Source: JAFDWI01 sp963764215 (lineage in GTDB: Bacteria; Actinomycetota; Acidimicrobiia; Acidimicrobiales; Iamiaceae). Taken from it: a stretch of 64,000 bases of DNA. The notes below the pieces were generated by a model. It ran no database searches, had not been told where the DNA came from, and saw nothing but the letters and a program-made list of their open reading frames with translations. Each line of letters begins with the position of its first letter. Position 1 is the first letter of the stretch. The stretch lies in assembly GCA_963764215.1 (NCBI GenBank), contig CAVXRS010000010.1:1-64000 (forward strand), given 5' to 3'. The translations under genes were made by a program, and so were the position numbers. Below, in pieces: positions 17,043 through 27,911 of the stretch.

Positions 17043-20000
17043 TCAACCCAGGGCCCCGTCGATCAGCTGCGCCTGTTCCTGCACGTGGATCGTGTGGGTT
17101 CCGGTAGCCGGACTACCCGAACCGCTCCGCGCAACGTGGTCGAGACGGTCCTCACCGCCGAGCAGATCGACGAGACGGCTCCGCACGAACGTCCAGGCGC
17201 CCATGTTCTCCGGTTCTTCCTGCACCCAGATCACCCTGGCCGAATCCGGATATCGCCCGATCGCCTCCCGGAGTTGGTCCTCCGGCCACGGGTAGAGCTG
17301 TTCGACCCGGATGATCGAGGCGGCGGCGTTCCGCTCGTCACGGGCGCTCATCAACTCGTGGGAGATCTTCCCACTGCACAGGATGATCCGTTCGACAGAA
17401 CTCGGATCCCGATCCTCGGAGCCGGGATCGTCCAGGACCTCCCGGAAAGAACCGGTGGTCAATGCATCGAGGGGCGACCGGGCGACCCGTGCACGCAGGA
17501 GCGACTTCGGGGTGAACACGACCAGCGGTTTCCGGATCTCCCGGCGCATCTGCCGGCGGAGCAGGTGGAAATACTGTGCCGAGGTCGAGGCGTTGGCGAG
17601 CTGGATGTTGTCCTCGGCGCACAAGGTGAGGAATCGTTCGATCCGGGCCGAGGAATGGTCCGGTCCCTGGCCCTCGTAGCCGTGGGGCAGGAGGAGTACC
17701 AACCCGGAGGTCTGCCCCCACTTGTCCTCGGCCGCGACCAGGTACTCGTCGATGATCGTGGAGGCACCGTTCACGAAATCGCCGAACTGCGCCTCCCAGA
17801 TGACCAACGCCTCGGGATTGCCGACGGAATAGCCGTATTCGAAACCGACCGCGGCGTATTCGGAGAGGAGGGAGTCGTAGATCCAGTACTTCGCCTGGCC
17901 TTCTCCCAGATGTGCCAGTGGCGCCCATTCGGCACCGGTCTGATAGTCGACCAGAACCGAATGCCGCTGGGAGAACGTTCCCCGCCGGGTGTCCTGGCCC
18001 GACATCCGCAGCGGTGTTCCCTCCAGCAGGAGCGAACCGAACGCAAGTGCCTCGGCCAGTGCCCAGTCGACCTGGCCACCGTGGAACATCTCGTCGCGTT
18101 TCGCGAACTGTCGTCCCAACTTCGGATGCATCACGAAGTCCTCGGGCGGGTGGGACATCACCTCGTAGACATGATCCAGCACCGCACGATCGACACCGGT
18201 CGGCACCGCCGGCAACACCCCGACCGAGGCCGGCGGCTTCTTCGCCATCAGCCCTTCCGGTGGCGCTGCGCTGCGGGTCTGGTCCAGTGCGGTCTGCAAC
18301 TTGGCGTGGAAGTCGTCGAGCGCCTTCTCGGCTTCGTCCATGCCGATGTCGCCCCGTCGCACCAGGGTCTCGGTGTAGATCTTGCGGACCGACCGCCGGG
18401 CGTCGATGCGCTGATACATCAGGGGCTGGGTGTAACTGGGGTCGTCACCTTCGTTGTGACCGTGCCGCCGGTAGCAGACCATGTCGATGACCACGTCCTT
18501 GCGGAATCGCTCGCGGTAGTCGTACGCGAGTCGGGCCACGTGCACGCAGGCTTCCGGGTCGTCCCCGTTCACATGGAAGATCGGAGCCTGGACCATCTTG
18601 GCGACGTCGGTGCAGTACTCGGAGGAACGGGCGACCTCCGGGGGCGTCGTGAAGCCGAGCTGGTTGTTGATGATCAGGTGGATCGTCCCCCCCACCCGGT
18701 AGCCCTTGATCGTGGAGAGGTTCAGTGTCTCCGCCACGACTCCCTGGCCCGCGAAGGCGGCGTCGCCGTGGACGAGCACGGGCAGGACGCTGAACGCATC
18801 GGGATCATCCACCCGGTCCTGGCGGGCCCGGGTGATTCCTTCGACGATCGGATCCACGGCCTCCAGATGCGACGGGTTCGCAGCCAGTTCCACCGGAATC
18901 GTCGACCCCTTGCGGGAAGTGAACTTGCCGGACTGGCCGAGGTGGTACTTGACGTCTCCGGAACCCTGGGTCGAATCCGGATCGATGTAGCCCTCGAACT
19001 CCCTGAAGATCTGGTCGTAGGACTTGCCGACGATGTTCGCAAGAACGTTGAGCCGCCCCCGGTGGGCCATCCCGAGAACTGCCCCGGTGTGCCCGTCGTC
19101 GGCCGCCGTGTCGAGGAGTTCGTCCAGGACGGCGATCGCGGACTCGGCGCCCTCCAGTCCGAAGCGCTTCTGCCCCACGTAGCGCTTTCCGAGAAACGAC
19201 TCGAACGCCTCGGACGCGTTCAGCCGATCGAGAATGTGCTGCTGATCCTCCGGGCTGAACTCCATGGGCACACCCTCGACGCGCTGTTGCACCCAACGCT
19301 TTTCCTCGGGCTTGGAGATGTGCATGTACTCGATGCCTATGGTCCGGCAGTAGGCGTTGCGCACGACATGGAGCAGATCGTCCAGCACCATCTCTCGCTC
19401 GCCGGCCACACCACCCGCGAGGAACCGACGATCGAGGTCCCAGATCGTGAGGCCGTAGGTGGCCGGATCCAACTCGGAGTGCATGTGCGGCTCCTTGGCC
19501 GCGAGCGGATCGAGGTCGGCGATCAGATGACCGCGCACGCGATACATGTTCACGAGGGTGTTGACGTTGAGCTGTTTGTCGAGCTGCGACGCGACGTGGT
19601 CCACCGGATTCACGTCCTGACGCCATGCCACCGCCTCGTAGGGAACGTCCAACGACCGGAAGACCTCGTCATAGAAGTCGTGTTCGCCGGTCAGGAGCTC
19701 CTCGACCCGCTTGAGGAAGAGGCCGGATTCGGCGCCCTGGATGATGCGATGGTCGTAGGTGGACGAAACCGTCATCACCTTGGAGATCCCGAGATCCGCC
19801 AACAGGTCCGGATCCGCTCCGGCGAAACCGCTGGGGTACCCGAGGACGCCGACCCCCACGATGAGCCCTTGCCCTTGCATCAGCCGCGGCACCGATCCGA
19901 CGGTGCCGATCGTGCCGGGATTGGTGAGGGTGAGGGTGGCCCCCGAGAACGCGTCGGGCGAGAGCTTGTTGGTGTGCACCTTGCGGATCAGATCGTCATA

Positions 20001-20630
20001 GGTCGACCAGAACGCGGCGAAGTCGAGCTGCCCGGCGTCCCGGATGACCGGCACCAGCAGCGATCTGCGGCCGCCGGACTTCTCCACGTCCACTGCCAGG
20101 CCGAGGCCGACCTGGGAGTGGCGGATGATCCGAGGCTTGCCGTCGGGGCCTTCCAGATACGAGGCATTCATCGCCGGAACTCCGTCGGCGATCGCACGCA
20201 CCACGGCATACCCGATGAGATGCGTGAAGCTGACCTTCCCGCCACGGGTGCGCCGCAGGTGGTTGTTCACGATCTTGCGGTTGATCTCCAGCAGCTTGGT
20301 CGGCACCTGACGGAAGCTCGTCGCCGTCGGCACGGTGAGGCTGGCTTCCATGTTCTCGACGACCCGGGCCGCAGCCCCACGCAACGGCTCTCCCTGGTCC
20401 GAATCGCCGGCGTGCTCGCCCGGGGAGGCGTCGGACACCGGTCGCGGCGGCGACTCGGGCGAGGCGGGAGGACGCGCCTGGCTCGGTGCGGTTCCGGGCC
20501 GATAGTCGGCAAAGAACTCGCGCCAACTCTCCCCCACCGACTCGGGGTTGGCGAGAAACTGTTCGTACTTGTCGTCGACCAGCCACGCATTGGGGCCCAG
20601 CGACGTTGCCGAGTTGCGGTCATTTGCCAT
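17043..20630 (-). CDS. kgd: Multifunctional 2-oxoglutarate metabolism enzyme (alpha-ketoglutarate decarboxylase / KGDH E1-E2)
   Basis: 1195 residues, close to the 1231 of M. tuberculosis Kgd. Order: an E1 N-terminal helix (NAWLVDDKYEQFLANPESVG), an Ala/Pro-rich linker, an E2-type acyltransferase domain (about residues 90-330) ending with the active-site motif YDHRIIQGAESG, then the thiamine-diphosphate E1 domain (GMAHRGRLNVLANIVGKSYD, later GHNEGDDPSYTQP). It decarboxylates 2-oxoglutarate to succinic semialdehyde/succinyl intermediates in the TCA cycle and serves as E1 of the dehydrogenase complex. ATG 20630 is chosen over longer in-frame extension because the latter overlaps ettA and its promoter; a TAGGGT -10 lies 8 bases upstream. 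Confidence 0.95.
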   Translation of the reverse strand: MANDRNSATSLGPNAWLVDDKYEQFLANPESVGESWREFFADYRPGTAPSQARPPASPESPPRPVSDASPGEHAGDSDQGEPLRGAAARVVENMEASLTVPTATSFRQVPTKLLEINRKIVNNHLRRTRGGKVSFTHLIGYAVVRAIADGVPAMNASYLEGPDGKPRIIRHSQVGLGLAVDVEKSGGRRSLLVPVIRDAGQLDFAAFWSTYDDLIRKVHTNKLSPDAFSGATLTLTNPGTIGTVGSVPRLMQGQGLIVGVGVLGYPSGFAGADPDLLADLGISKVMTVSSTYDHRIIQGAESGLFLKRVEELLTGEHDFYDEVFRSLDVPYEAVAWRQDVNPVDHVASQLDKQLNVNTLVNMYRVRGHLIADLDPLAAKEPHMHSELDPATYGLTIWDLDRRFLAGGVAGEREMVLDDLLHVVRNAYCRTIGIEYMHISKPEEKRWVQQRVEGVPMEFSPEDQQHILDRLNASEAFESFLGKRYVGQKRFGLEGAESAIAVLDELLDTAADDGHTGAVLGMAHRGRLNVLANIVGKSYDQIFREFEGYIDPDSTQGSGDVKYHLGQSGKFTSRKGSTIPVELAANPSHLEAVDPIVEGITRARQDRVDDPDAFSVLPVLVHGDAAFAGQGVVAETLNLSTIKGYRVGGTIHLIINNQLGFTTPPEVARSSEYCTDVAKMVQAPIFHVNGDDPEACVHVARLAYDYRERFRKDVVIDMVCYRRHGHNEGDDPSYTQPLMYQRIDARRSVRKIYTETLVRRGDIGMDEAEKALDDFHAKLQTALDQTRSAAPPEGLMAKKPPASVGVLPAVPTGVDRAVLDHVYEVMSHPPEDFVMHPKLGRQFAKRDEMFHGGQVDWALAEALAFGSLLLEGTPLRMSGQDTRRGTFSQRHSVLVDYQTGAEWAPLAHLGEGQAKYWIYDSLLSEYAAVGFEYGYSVGNPEALVIWEAQFGDFVNGASTIIDEYLVAAEDKWGQTSGLVLLLPHGYEGQGPDHSSARIERFLTLCAEDNIQLANASTSAQYFHLLRRQMRREIRKPLVVFTPKSLLRARVARSPLDALTTGSFREVLDDPGSEDRDPSSVERIILCSGKISHELMSARDERNAAASIIRVEQLYPWPEDQLREAIGRYPDSARVIWVQEEPENMGAWTFVRSRLVDLLGGEDRLDHVARSGSGSPATGTHTIHVQEQAQLIDGALG

Positions 20631-20638
20631 CGGCTCCA

Positions 20639-20644
20639 ACCCTA
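20639..20644 (-). promoter_or_regulatory. -10 element TAGGGT, leaderless start of kgd
   Basis: Ends 8 bases before the ATG at 20630, in the kgd/ettA divergent region. Confidence 0.5.
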
Positions 20645-20693
20645 CCGGCGGGTTCATCAGCCCCTGCTGAGGATCGTGGTTCGTCGGATCTCG

Positions 20694-20699
20694 TAGGCT
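20694..20699 (+). promoter_or_regulatory. -10 element TAGGCT for ettA
   Basis: Lies 30 bases before ATG 20730, leaving a short leader with a GAGGAG ribosome site (20721-20726). This is one of the few units here with a leader. Confidence 0.4.
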
Positions 20700-20729
20700 C
20701 GGACGGCCGCCGCGAACGCCGAGGAGCCG

Positions 20730-22406
<1,677 letters not shown>

Positions 22407-22452
22407 GCCGCTCCGCTCCACGCCGGGCATGGGTCCACAGACGGTGACCGGT

Positions 22453-22458
22453 CAGAAT
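22453..22458 (+). promoter_or_regulatory. -10 element CAGAAT, leaderless start of CysQ-like gene
   Basis: Ends 6 bases before ATG 22465 and sets the start downstream of a longer open frame. Confidence 0.4.
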
Positions 22459-22464
22459 GGGCGG

Positions 22465-23253
22465 ATGCCCACCGAGGACGACCACCGACTCGCTGCCCGG
22501 CTCGCCCACGAGACGGGGGCCATGCTCATGACCCTGCGAGAACGACTCGTCGCCGACGGCGCCGGTCCGGAGAGGATCCGGACCGAAGGCGACCACCGGG
22601 CGCACGATCTGCTCGCCGTCGGGCTCGGCGCAGCACGGCCGGAGGACCTTGTCCTGTCCGAGGAGGACGAGGGATCGCGAACAGCGCCGGGGGCAGCGCG
22701 GGTTGCGGCGCCACGGGTGTGGATCGTCGACCCATTGGACGGCACCAGCTCCTACGGGGACCGGCGGCGTGCCGACTGGGCCGTCCATGTGGCCCTCGTC
22801 GAGGACCACCAGCCCACTGCCGCCGCGGTGGCGCTGCCGGCACAGAAGCTGCTCCTCACGAGCGAGCCACCGCCGGCGCCCGTTCCTGACGGGCCGTCGG
22901 CCCCGCGCATCGTGGTCAGCCGATCCCGGCCACCGGAATGGGCCAGCCAGGTCGCTGACGAGGTGGGCGGATCGATCGTCCCGATGGAGTCGGCCGGTGC
23001 GAAGGCGATGGCGGTGGTGCTCGGAGCGGCAGACATCTACGTTCATGCCGGCGGCCAGTGGGAATGGGATTCGGCTGCACCGGTCGGTGTCGCCCGGGCG
23101 GCCGGCCTGCACACGTCGCGGATCGACGGGACCCCGCTCGAATACAACACGGGTGACCCCTACCTCCCCGATCTCATCGTCTGCCGACGCGAGCTCGCCG
23201 CCGTGACCCTCCAGGCCATTCGCACCTGCGTCGGTGGCGGCGGGACGTCATGA
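22465..23253 (+). CDS. Inositol-monophosphatase superfamily protein, CysQ-like
   Basis: 262 residues. Metal-binding motifs of the IMPase/FBPase fold are visible: LSEEDEG (Glu pair) and WIVDPLDGTSSYGD, and a C-terminal QWEWDSAAPVGVARAAG (metal Asp). The WEWDxxAP form is typical of CysQ-type 3'-phosphoadenosine 5'-phosphate phosphatases, so it may recycle PAP from sulfate assimilation; inositol phosphate hydrolysis is the alternative. It is unlike the second IMPase of this window (59632). No obvious operon partner: 62 bases before the kinase gene, which has its own promoter. Confidence 0.8.
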   Translation: MPTEDDHRLAARLAHETGAMLMTLRERLVADGAGPERIRTEGDHRAHDLLAVGLGAARPEDLVLSEEDEGSRTAPGAARVAAPRVWIVDPLDGTSSYGDRRRADWAVHVALVEDHQPTAAAVALPAQKLLLTSEPPPAPVPDGPSAPRIVVSRSRPPEWASQVADEVGGSIVPMESAGAKAMAVVLGAADIYVHAGGQWEWDSAAPVGVARAAGLHTSRIDGTPLEYNTGDPYLPDLIVCRRELAAVTLQAIRTCVGGGGTS

Positions 23254-23301
23254 CCCGTCGCCGTCCCGGTGACGCGTTCCCACCCCGGGCACGCGCGGTG
23301 C

Positions 23302-23307
23302 CAGACT
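23302..23307 (+). promoter_or_regulatory. -10 element CAGACT, leaderless start of UbiB-like kinase gene
   Basis: Ends 7 bases before ATG 23315; no ribosome site. Confidence 0.4.
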
Positions 23308-23314
23308 GCGCCAG

Positions 23315-24885
23315 ATGAGTTCGGATCTTGCCCGTGGCGCGTTCAGCGACCAGGCGCCCTGGAGTCTCGATGCCCCCGAAGGTCTGGCGTGGCGGCGGGG
23401 CCTGACCCGGGTCCGCACCCGGGTGAACGCCCAGGTTCCGCGCTTGACCCGACGTCGCATCCTGCCCCCCGCCCGTCGGATCGGCAGCGTGGTCTGGCAC
23501 CTTTCGAGCGCGCTCGCCGGGTGGCGCTTCGCCGAACACACCACGGCCGGTCTCGCCCGACGACTCCGTGTTGCCGCCGAGAAGCTGGGGCCCACCTACA
23601 TCAAACTCGGCCAAGTGATCTCGTCGGGCGAGGGGATCTTCCCCGAGGATCTCGTCGCCGAGTTCCGCAAGTGCCGTGACCAGGTGCGACCCGAACCGTT
23701 CTCGGCGATCCGGAAGGTCGTGACCGAAGATCTCGGCTGCCGATCTCGAGGAGATCTTCTCGTCGTTCGAGACCGAGCCGATCGCCGCGGCATCGATTGC
23801 CCAGGTCCACGCGGCGACCTTGGTCACCGGTGAGGACGTGGTCGTCAAGGTCCAGCGACCCCGGGTGGACGAACTCGTTCACCGGGACCTGCGGGTCATG
23901 GCCTGGGTCGCACCGCTGCTCGTGGGCCGGATCCCGGTGGCGGCGCTGGCGAACCCACCTGCGCTGGTCGAGCTGTTCGCCGAGACGATCGTCGAGGAGC
24001 TCGATTTCCGGCTCGAGGCCGAGAACATGCTCGACATCGCCCGAGCACTGGCCGAGCTCGAACGAACGCGGCTGGGTGATTCCACGACCCCATCCCGAAC
24101 TGGTCACCCCCCGGGTACTGGTGATGGAGCGGATCAACGGCTATCCCTTCGGCGACGTGGCCGCGATCACCGACGCCGGGATCGACACGGAGAACATCAT
24201 CCGCACCGGGATGATCAGCTTCCTGGAAGGATGCATGCTCAAGGGCATCTTCCACGGGGACCTGCATTCGGGGAATCTGCTGGTCATGGCCGACGGCCGG
24301 ACGGCGCTGTTGGACTTCGGCATCACCGGTCGGCTGGCCACCCCGCAACGCCTGGCGTTTCTGCAGCTCGTGATGAGCGCGACCGCCAACAACCTCCCGG
24401 GACAGATCGAGCGCGCTGATCACGCTCGGCGCCCTCCCCCCGGACAGCGATGTCGACGAGGTCATCGCGGAGCTGGGCCTGGACGATCCCGCAGTGGACA
24501 TGACCGAGATGTCTCCCGAGGCCCTCACCTCGGAGATGCAGCGGGTCATCAAGGCCCTGCTCGGCCTCGGTGCCCGCCTGCCCAAGGATCTGATGTTGTT
24601 CATCAAGAACATGGTCTTCCTCGACGGGGCCATCGCCACCCTGGCGCCGGACCTCGACCTGTTCGCCGAACTCGCCGAGATCACGACCACGTTCACCACC
24701 CGACACGCCGCTCAGCTCACCGCCGATCTCGGCGGGCTCATGAACGGCTGGGAGATGGACCTGACCGGCGTCAAAGCGGGCTACGGAGTGGACCCGACCG
24801 TGACCGAATCGACTCACCTACCGCGAGCTCCAAGATCGGCGCGACGCTCATCCGCAAGCGTCTGAACCGCTCGAAGCGGAGCTGA
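23315..24885 (+). CDS. ABC1/UbiB/ADCK atypical kinase family protein, about five frame breaks
   Basis: Pieces in three frames assemble into one UbiB-family protein: KLGPTYIKLGQVISSGEGIFP (the KxGQ signature), then the nucleotide-binding region AASIAQVHAATL and DVVVKVQRP, then EELDFRLEAENM, FHGDLHSGNLL and LLDFGITGRL (catalytic and metal loops). Breaks lie near 23740, 24075, 24415 and 24810-24831; at most of them one surplus base is the simplest explanation. Joined length about 520 residues, with the end IRKRLNRSKRS just before nucS. The family supports isoprenoid-quinone synthesis or lipid homeostasis; a role with menaquinone is inference. All catalytic motifs are intact. Confidence 0.82.
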
Positions 24886-24892
24886 CCGGTCG

Positions 24893-25552
24893 ATGCGCCT
24901 CGTCGTGGCCCGCTGCACGGTCGACTACGTGGGTCGGCTGACCGCCCACCTGGGTGAAGCCATCCGGCTGGTGATGGTCAAAGCGGACGGGTGCGTGGCG
25001 GTCCACGCCGACGGCGGCGCCTACAAACCGCTCAACTGGATGAACGCCCCGAACCGGCTCGTCGAGTCCGCCGACGGCACCTGGACGGTGACCAACCCCA
25101 AAGGCGAGGAGCTGATCATCCGCATCGCCGAGATCATCCACGACACCGCCATCGCCTTCGGCGAGGACCCGGGACTGGTCAAGGACGGTGTCGAGGCCCA
25201 CCTCCAGGAGCTGCTCGCCGAACATGCGGACGAAGTCCTCGATCTGCGCCTCGTCCGGCGCGAATACCCGACCGACATCGGACCGGTCGACCTGCTCTGC
25301 AAAGCGGCCGATGGGACCACCGTCGCGGTCGAGGTGAAGCGTCGTGGCGAGATCGACGGGGTGGAGCAGCTCACCCGGTATCTGGAGTTCCTCAATCGGG
25401 ACCCGCTCCTGCGACCGGTGCGGGGCATGTTCGTCGCCCAACAGATCCGACCCCAGGCGCGCGTTCTGGCCGGTGACCGTTCGATCGACTGGCTCGAAGT
25501 CGACTACGACGAGTTGCGCGGCATCGAATCCAACGAACTGCGACTGTTCTGA
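24893..25552 (+). CDS. nucS: Mismatch-specific endonuclease NucS (EndoMS)
   Basis: 219 residues: N-terminal beta-sandwich DNA-binding domain and C-terminal RecB-like nuclease with GPVDLLC (Asp) and VAVEVKRRG (ExK). NucS carries out non-canonical mismatch repair in actinobacteria and many archaea, replacing MutS/MutL, usually with the sliding clamp. Family's MRLVVARCTVDYVGRL start fits exactly. Ends with FESNELRLF-type clamp-interaction tail (here SNELRLF). Its stop overlaps the next ATG. Confidence 0.95.
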   Translation: MRLVVARCTVDYVGRLTAHLGEAIRLVMVKADGCVAVHADGGAYKPLNWMNAPNRLVESADGTWTVTNPKGEELIIRIAEIIHDTAIAFGEDPGLVKDGVEAHLQELLAEHADEVLDLRLVRREYPTDIGPVDLLCKAADGTTVAVEVKRRGEIDGVEQLTRYLEFLNRDPLLRPVRGMFVAQQIRPQARVLAGDRSIDWLEVDYDELRGIESNELRLF

Positions 25553-27387
25553 TGCCTGTGTCCCGACCCACCGATCTCGAGGTCGTCGCACCGATGGCTG
25601 CCACGGTCTCGCAGGTCCTCGTGGCCCCCGGCGACGTCGTCCAGGCCGGGGAGACGATGGCCGTCCTCGAAGTGATGAAGATGGAACACCCACTCACCGC
25701 CACCGCCGACTCCATCGTCTCCGCGGTGATCGCCGAACCGGGCACGAGCGTGCAAGCCGGACAACCCCTCCTACGGCTCCACGTCACCGGAACCCGAACC
25801 GTCGAAACCGGAACCCGGCCGATGGACCCGGAAACGTCGGAACGTCCGTCCCTCGCGGAGTTGTCCCGTGCCCGGGCCCGACTCGCCGATACGGCGCGCC
25901 CCGACGCGATCGAGCGGATCCATCGCCGCGGGAGGCGCACGGCACGGGAGAACATCGCCGACCTGTGCGACCCGGACAGCTTTCACGAATACGGTGGACT
26001 GGCGTACGCGGCCCAGGAGAACCGTCGCAGTCGCGCCGACCTCGAAGCGAACACCCCGGCCGATGGTCTGGTCACGGGCCTGGGCACCGTGAACGGCGAG
26101 CTGTTCGGTGCCAGCCAGGCGCGCTGTGCGGTGGCCGCCTACGACTACTCGGTCCTGGCCGGCACACAGGGATGGCGCAACCATCGCAAGAAGGACCGGC
26201 TGTTCGAGCTGACCGCTCGGCTCGGCGTGCCCCTCGTGCTCTTCGCCGAAGGCGGTGGAGGGCGCCCCGGTGACACCGACGTGCCGGTCGTATCGGGTCT
26301 CGACACCAAGGCGTTCGCCTTGTTCGCGGCTCTCTCGGGCCGGGTTCCCACCGTCGGTATCGCCTCGGGGCGCTGCTTCGCCGGAAACGCCGCGTTGTTG
26401 GGTTGTTGCGACACGATCATCGCCACCTCCGACGCGACGATCGGCATGGCCGGACCGGCCATGATCGAAGGTGGCGGCCTCGGCACCTTCGAACCCGAGG
26501 ACATCGGGCCGATCGACGTCCAGGTCGCCAACGGCGTCGTGGACGTCGCGGTCGACGACGATGCGGCCGCCGTCGCCGTGGCCCGCCGGTATCTGGCCTA
26601 CTTCCAGGGCTCCCTGCCTTCCTGGGAAGCGCCGGACCAGCTCTCGCTGCGGACGGCCGTGCCCGAGAATCGCAAGCAGGTCTACGACGTTCGCACGGTG
26701 ATCGAAGGGCTGGCCGACGTCGGTTCGGTCCTGGAGTTGCGGCGAGGGTTCGGCTCGGGCATCGTGACGTGTCTGATCCGCCTCCGCGGTCGACCGACAG
26801 GGGTCGTGGCAAACGACCCGGCCCACCTGGGTGGCGCGATCGATCGTGACGGGGCCGACAAGGTGGCCCGCTTTCTCGGTCTCTGCGACGTCCACGGTCT
26901 CCCGGTGCTCGCTTTGTGCGACACGCCCGGGTTCATGGTCGGACCGGAAGCCGAACGTGCCGCCCAGGTGCGCCATTTCGCCCGGTTGTTCGTGCACGCC
27001 GCGGCACTCCGGGTGCCCTTCGGAACCGTCGTTCTGCGCAAAGGGTACGGACTCGGTGCCCAGGCGATGGCCGGCGGCAGCTTCGCCGGCGGACTGTTCA
27101 CGTTGTCGTGGCCCACCGGTGAGTTCGGCGGGATGGGCCTGGAAGGTGCGGTGCGACTGGGGTTCCGGAAGGAGCTGGAGGCAATCGGCGACGAAGCGGA
27201 ACGGAGCCGCGTCTTCGACGAGATGGTCGCCGCGGCCTATCGGCGGGGCCGCGCGGTGAATGTCGCCGCCCACCTGGAAATCGACGACGTCATCGACCCG
27301 GCCGAGACGCGGGACCGCGTCGCCGATGCTTTCGCCGCGGTCAAGGGCATACAGGATGCCCCGCGTCGGTTCGTGGACCCGTGGTGA
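25552..27387 (+). CDS. Biotinyl-domain + acyl-CoA carboxyltransferase fusion
   Basis: 611 residues. N-terminal about 75 residues are a biotin/lipoyl carrier domain with the biotin acceptor Lys in VLEVMKMEH. After a short linker, residues about 100-610 are a complete carboxyltransferase of the AccD/PccB type (DSFHEYGGLAY, SGRCFAGNAALLG, GMAGPAMIEGGG, CDTPGFMVGPEAE). It should carry CO2 on biotin and transfer it to an acyl-CoA. In actinobacteria biotinyl domain is normally fused to the biotin carboxylase, not to the transferase, and no carboxylase gene is nearby. Starts on the last base of nucS (TGATG overlap). Confidence 0.88.
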   Translation: MPVSRPTDLEVVAPMAATVSQVLVAPGDVVQAGETMAVLEVMKMEHPLTATADSIVSAVIAEPGTSVQAGQPLLRLHVTGTRTVETGTRPMDPETSERPSLAELSRARARLADTARPDAIERIHRRGRRTARENIADLCDPDSFHEYGGLAYAAQENRRSRADLEANTPADGLVTGLGTVNGELFGASQARCAVAAYDYSVLAGTQGWRNHRKKDRLFELTARLGVPLVLFAEGGGGRPGDTDVPVVSGLDTKAFALFAALSGRVPTVGIASGRCFAGNAALLGCCDTIIATSDATIGMAGPAMIEGGGLGTFEPEDIGPIDVQVANGVVDVAVDDDAAAVAVARRYLAYFQGSLPSWEAPDQLSLRTAVPENRKQVYDVRTVIEGLADVGSVLELRRGFGSGIVTCLIRLRGRPTGVVANDPAHLGGAIDRDGADKVARFLGLCDVHGLPVLALCDTPGFMVGPEAERAAQVRHFARLFVHAAALRVPFGTVVLRKGYGLGAQAMAGGSFAGGLFTLSWPTGEFGGMGLEGAVRLGFRKELEAIGDEAERSRVFDEMVAAAYRRGRAVNVAAHLEIDDVIDPAETRDRVADAFAAVKGIQDAPRRFVDPW

Positions 27388-27391
27388 GCGG

Positions 27392-27898
27392 TCAGAGGTA
27401 CGTCCCGCCCCGCTCGGGTCCGGGCTGCGGACCGCCGCCGACCTGACCACCCGGTCCGATCTGATGGCGCATCTGGTCGAGTTGTTGGCGGGCTGCCATC
27501 TGCTGTGCGAACAGGGTGGCCTGGATCCCGTGGAACAGTCCTTCGAGCCAACCCACGAGCTGGGCCTTCGCCACGATGAGTTCGGCACCGGACGGAGTGT
27601 CGGCGTCGGCGAACGGAGAAGCGAGTCGACCGAGTTCCTCGCGCAGATCCTCCGACAGGGCGCCTCCCAGTTCGGTGATCGAGGTGTCGTAGATCTCCCG
27701 GAGGCGCCCCCGAGCCGGCTCGTCGAGCTCGAGCCGTCTGACCTCCTCGAGGAGCTGCTTGATCATCGAGCCGATCCGCATCACCTTCGCGGGCTCCTGG
27801 ACCGACTCGCGCACTTCGGTGTCGTCGGAGTCTTCGCCGGGGGCGGACTCGACGAGTTGCGGACGTTGCAGGGCTTCGGAACTCTCGACGTCGGACAT
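27392..27898 (-). CDS. bpa: Bacterial proteasome activator Bpa (PafE)
   Basis: 168 residues with the family's four-helix core (VMRIGSMIKQLLEEVRRL, then ELIVAKAQLVGWLEGLFHG, GIQATLFAQQMAARQQL) and a flexible Gly/Pro-rich tail. Bpa forms a dodecameric ring that opens the 20S proteasome without ATP, docking by a C-terminal GQYL; here the end is GGTYL, so the Gln is Thr. Implies a proteasome elsewhere in the genome. A GAGGA ribosome site precedes the ATG. It lies 13 bases after the phosphodiesterase gene and is probably co-transcribed. Convergent with the carboxylase gene, 4 bases apart. Confidence 0.9.
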   Translation of the reverse strand: MSDVESSEALQRPQLVESAPGEDSDDTEVRESVQEPAKVMRIGSMIKQLLEEVRRLELDEPARGRLREIYDTSITELGGALSEDLREELGRLASPFADADTPSGAELIVAKAQLVGWLEGLFHGIQATLFAQQMAARQQLDQMRHQIGPGGQVGGGPQPGPERGGTYL

Positions 27899-27911
27899 GT
27901 GATCGTCCTCT

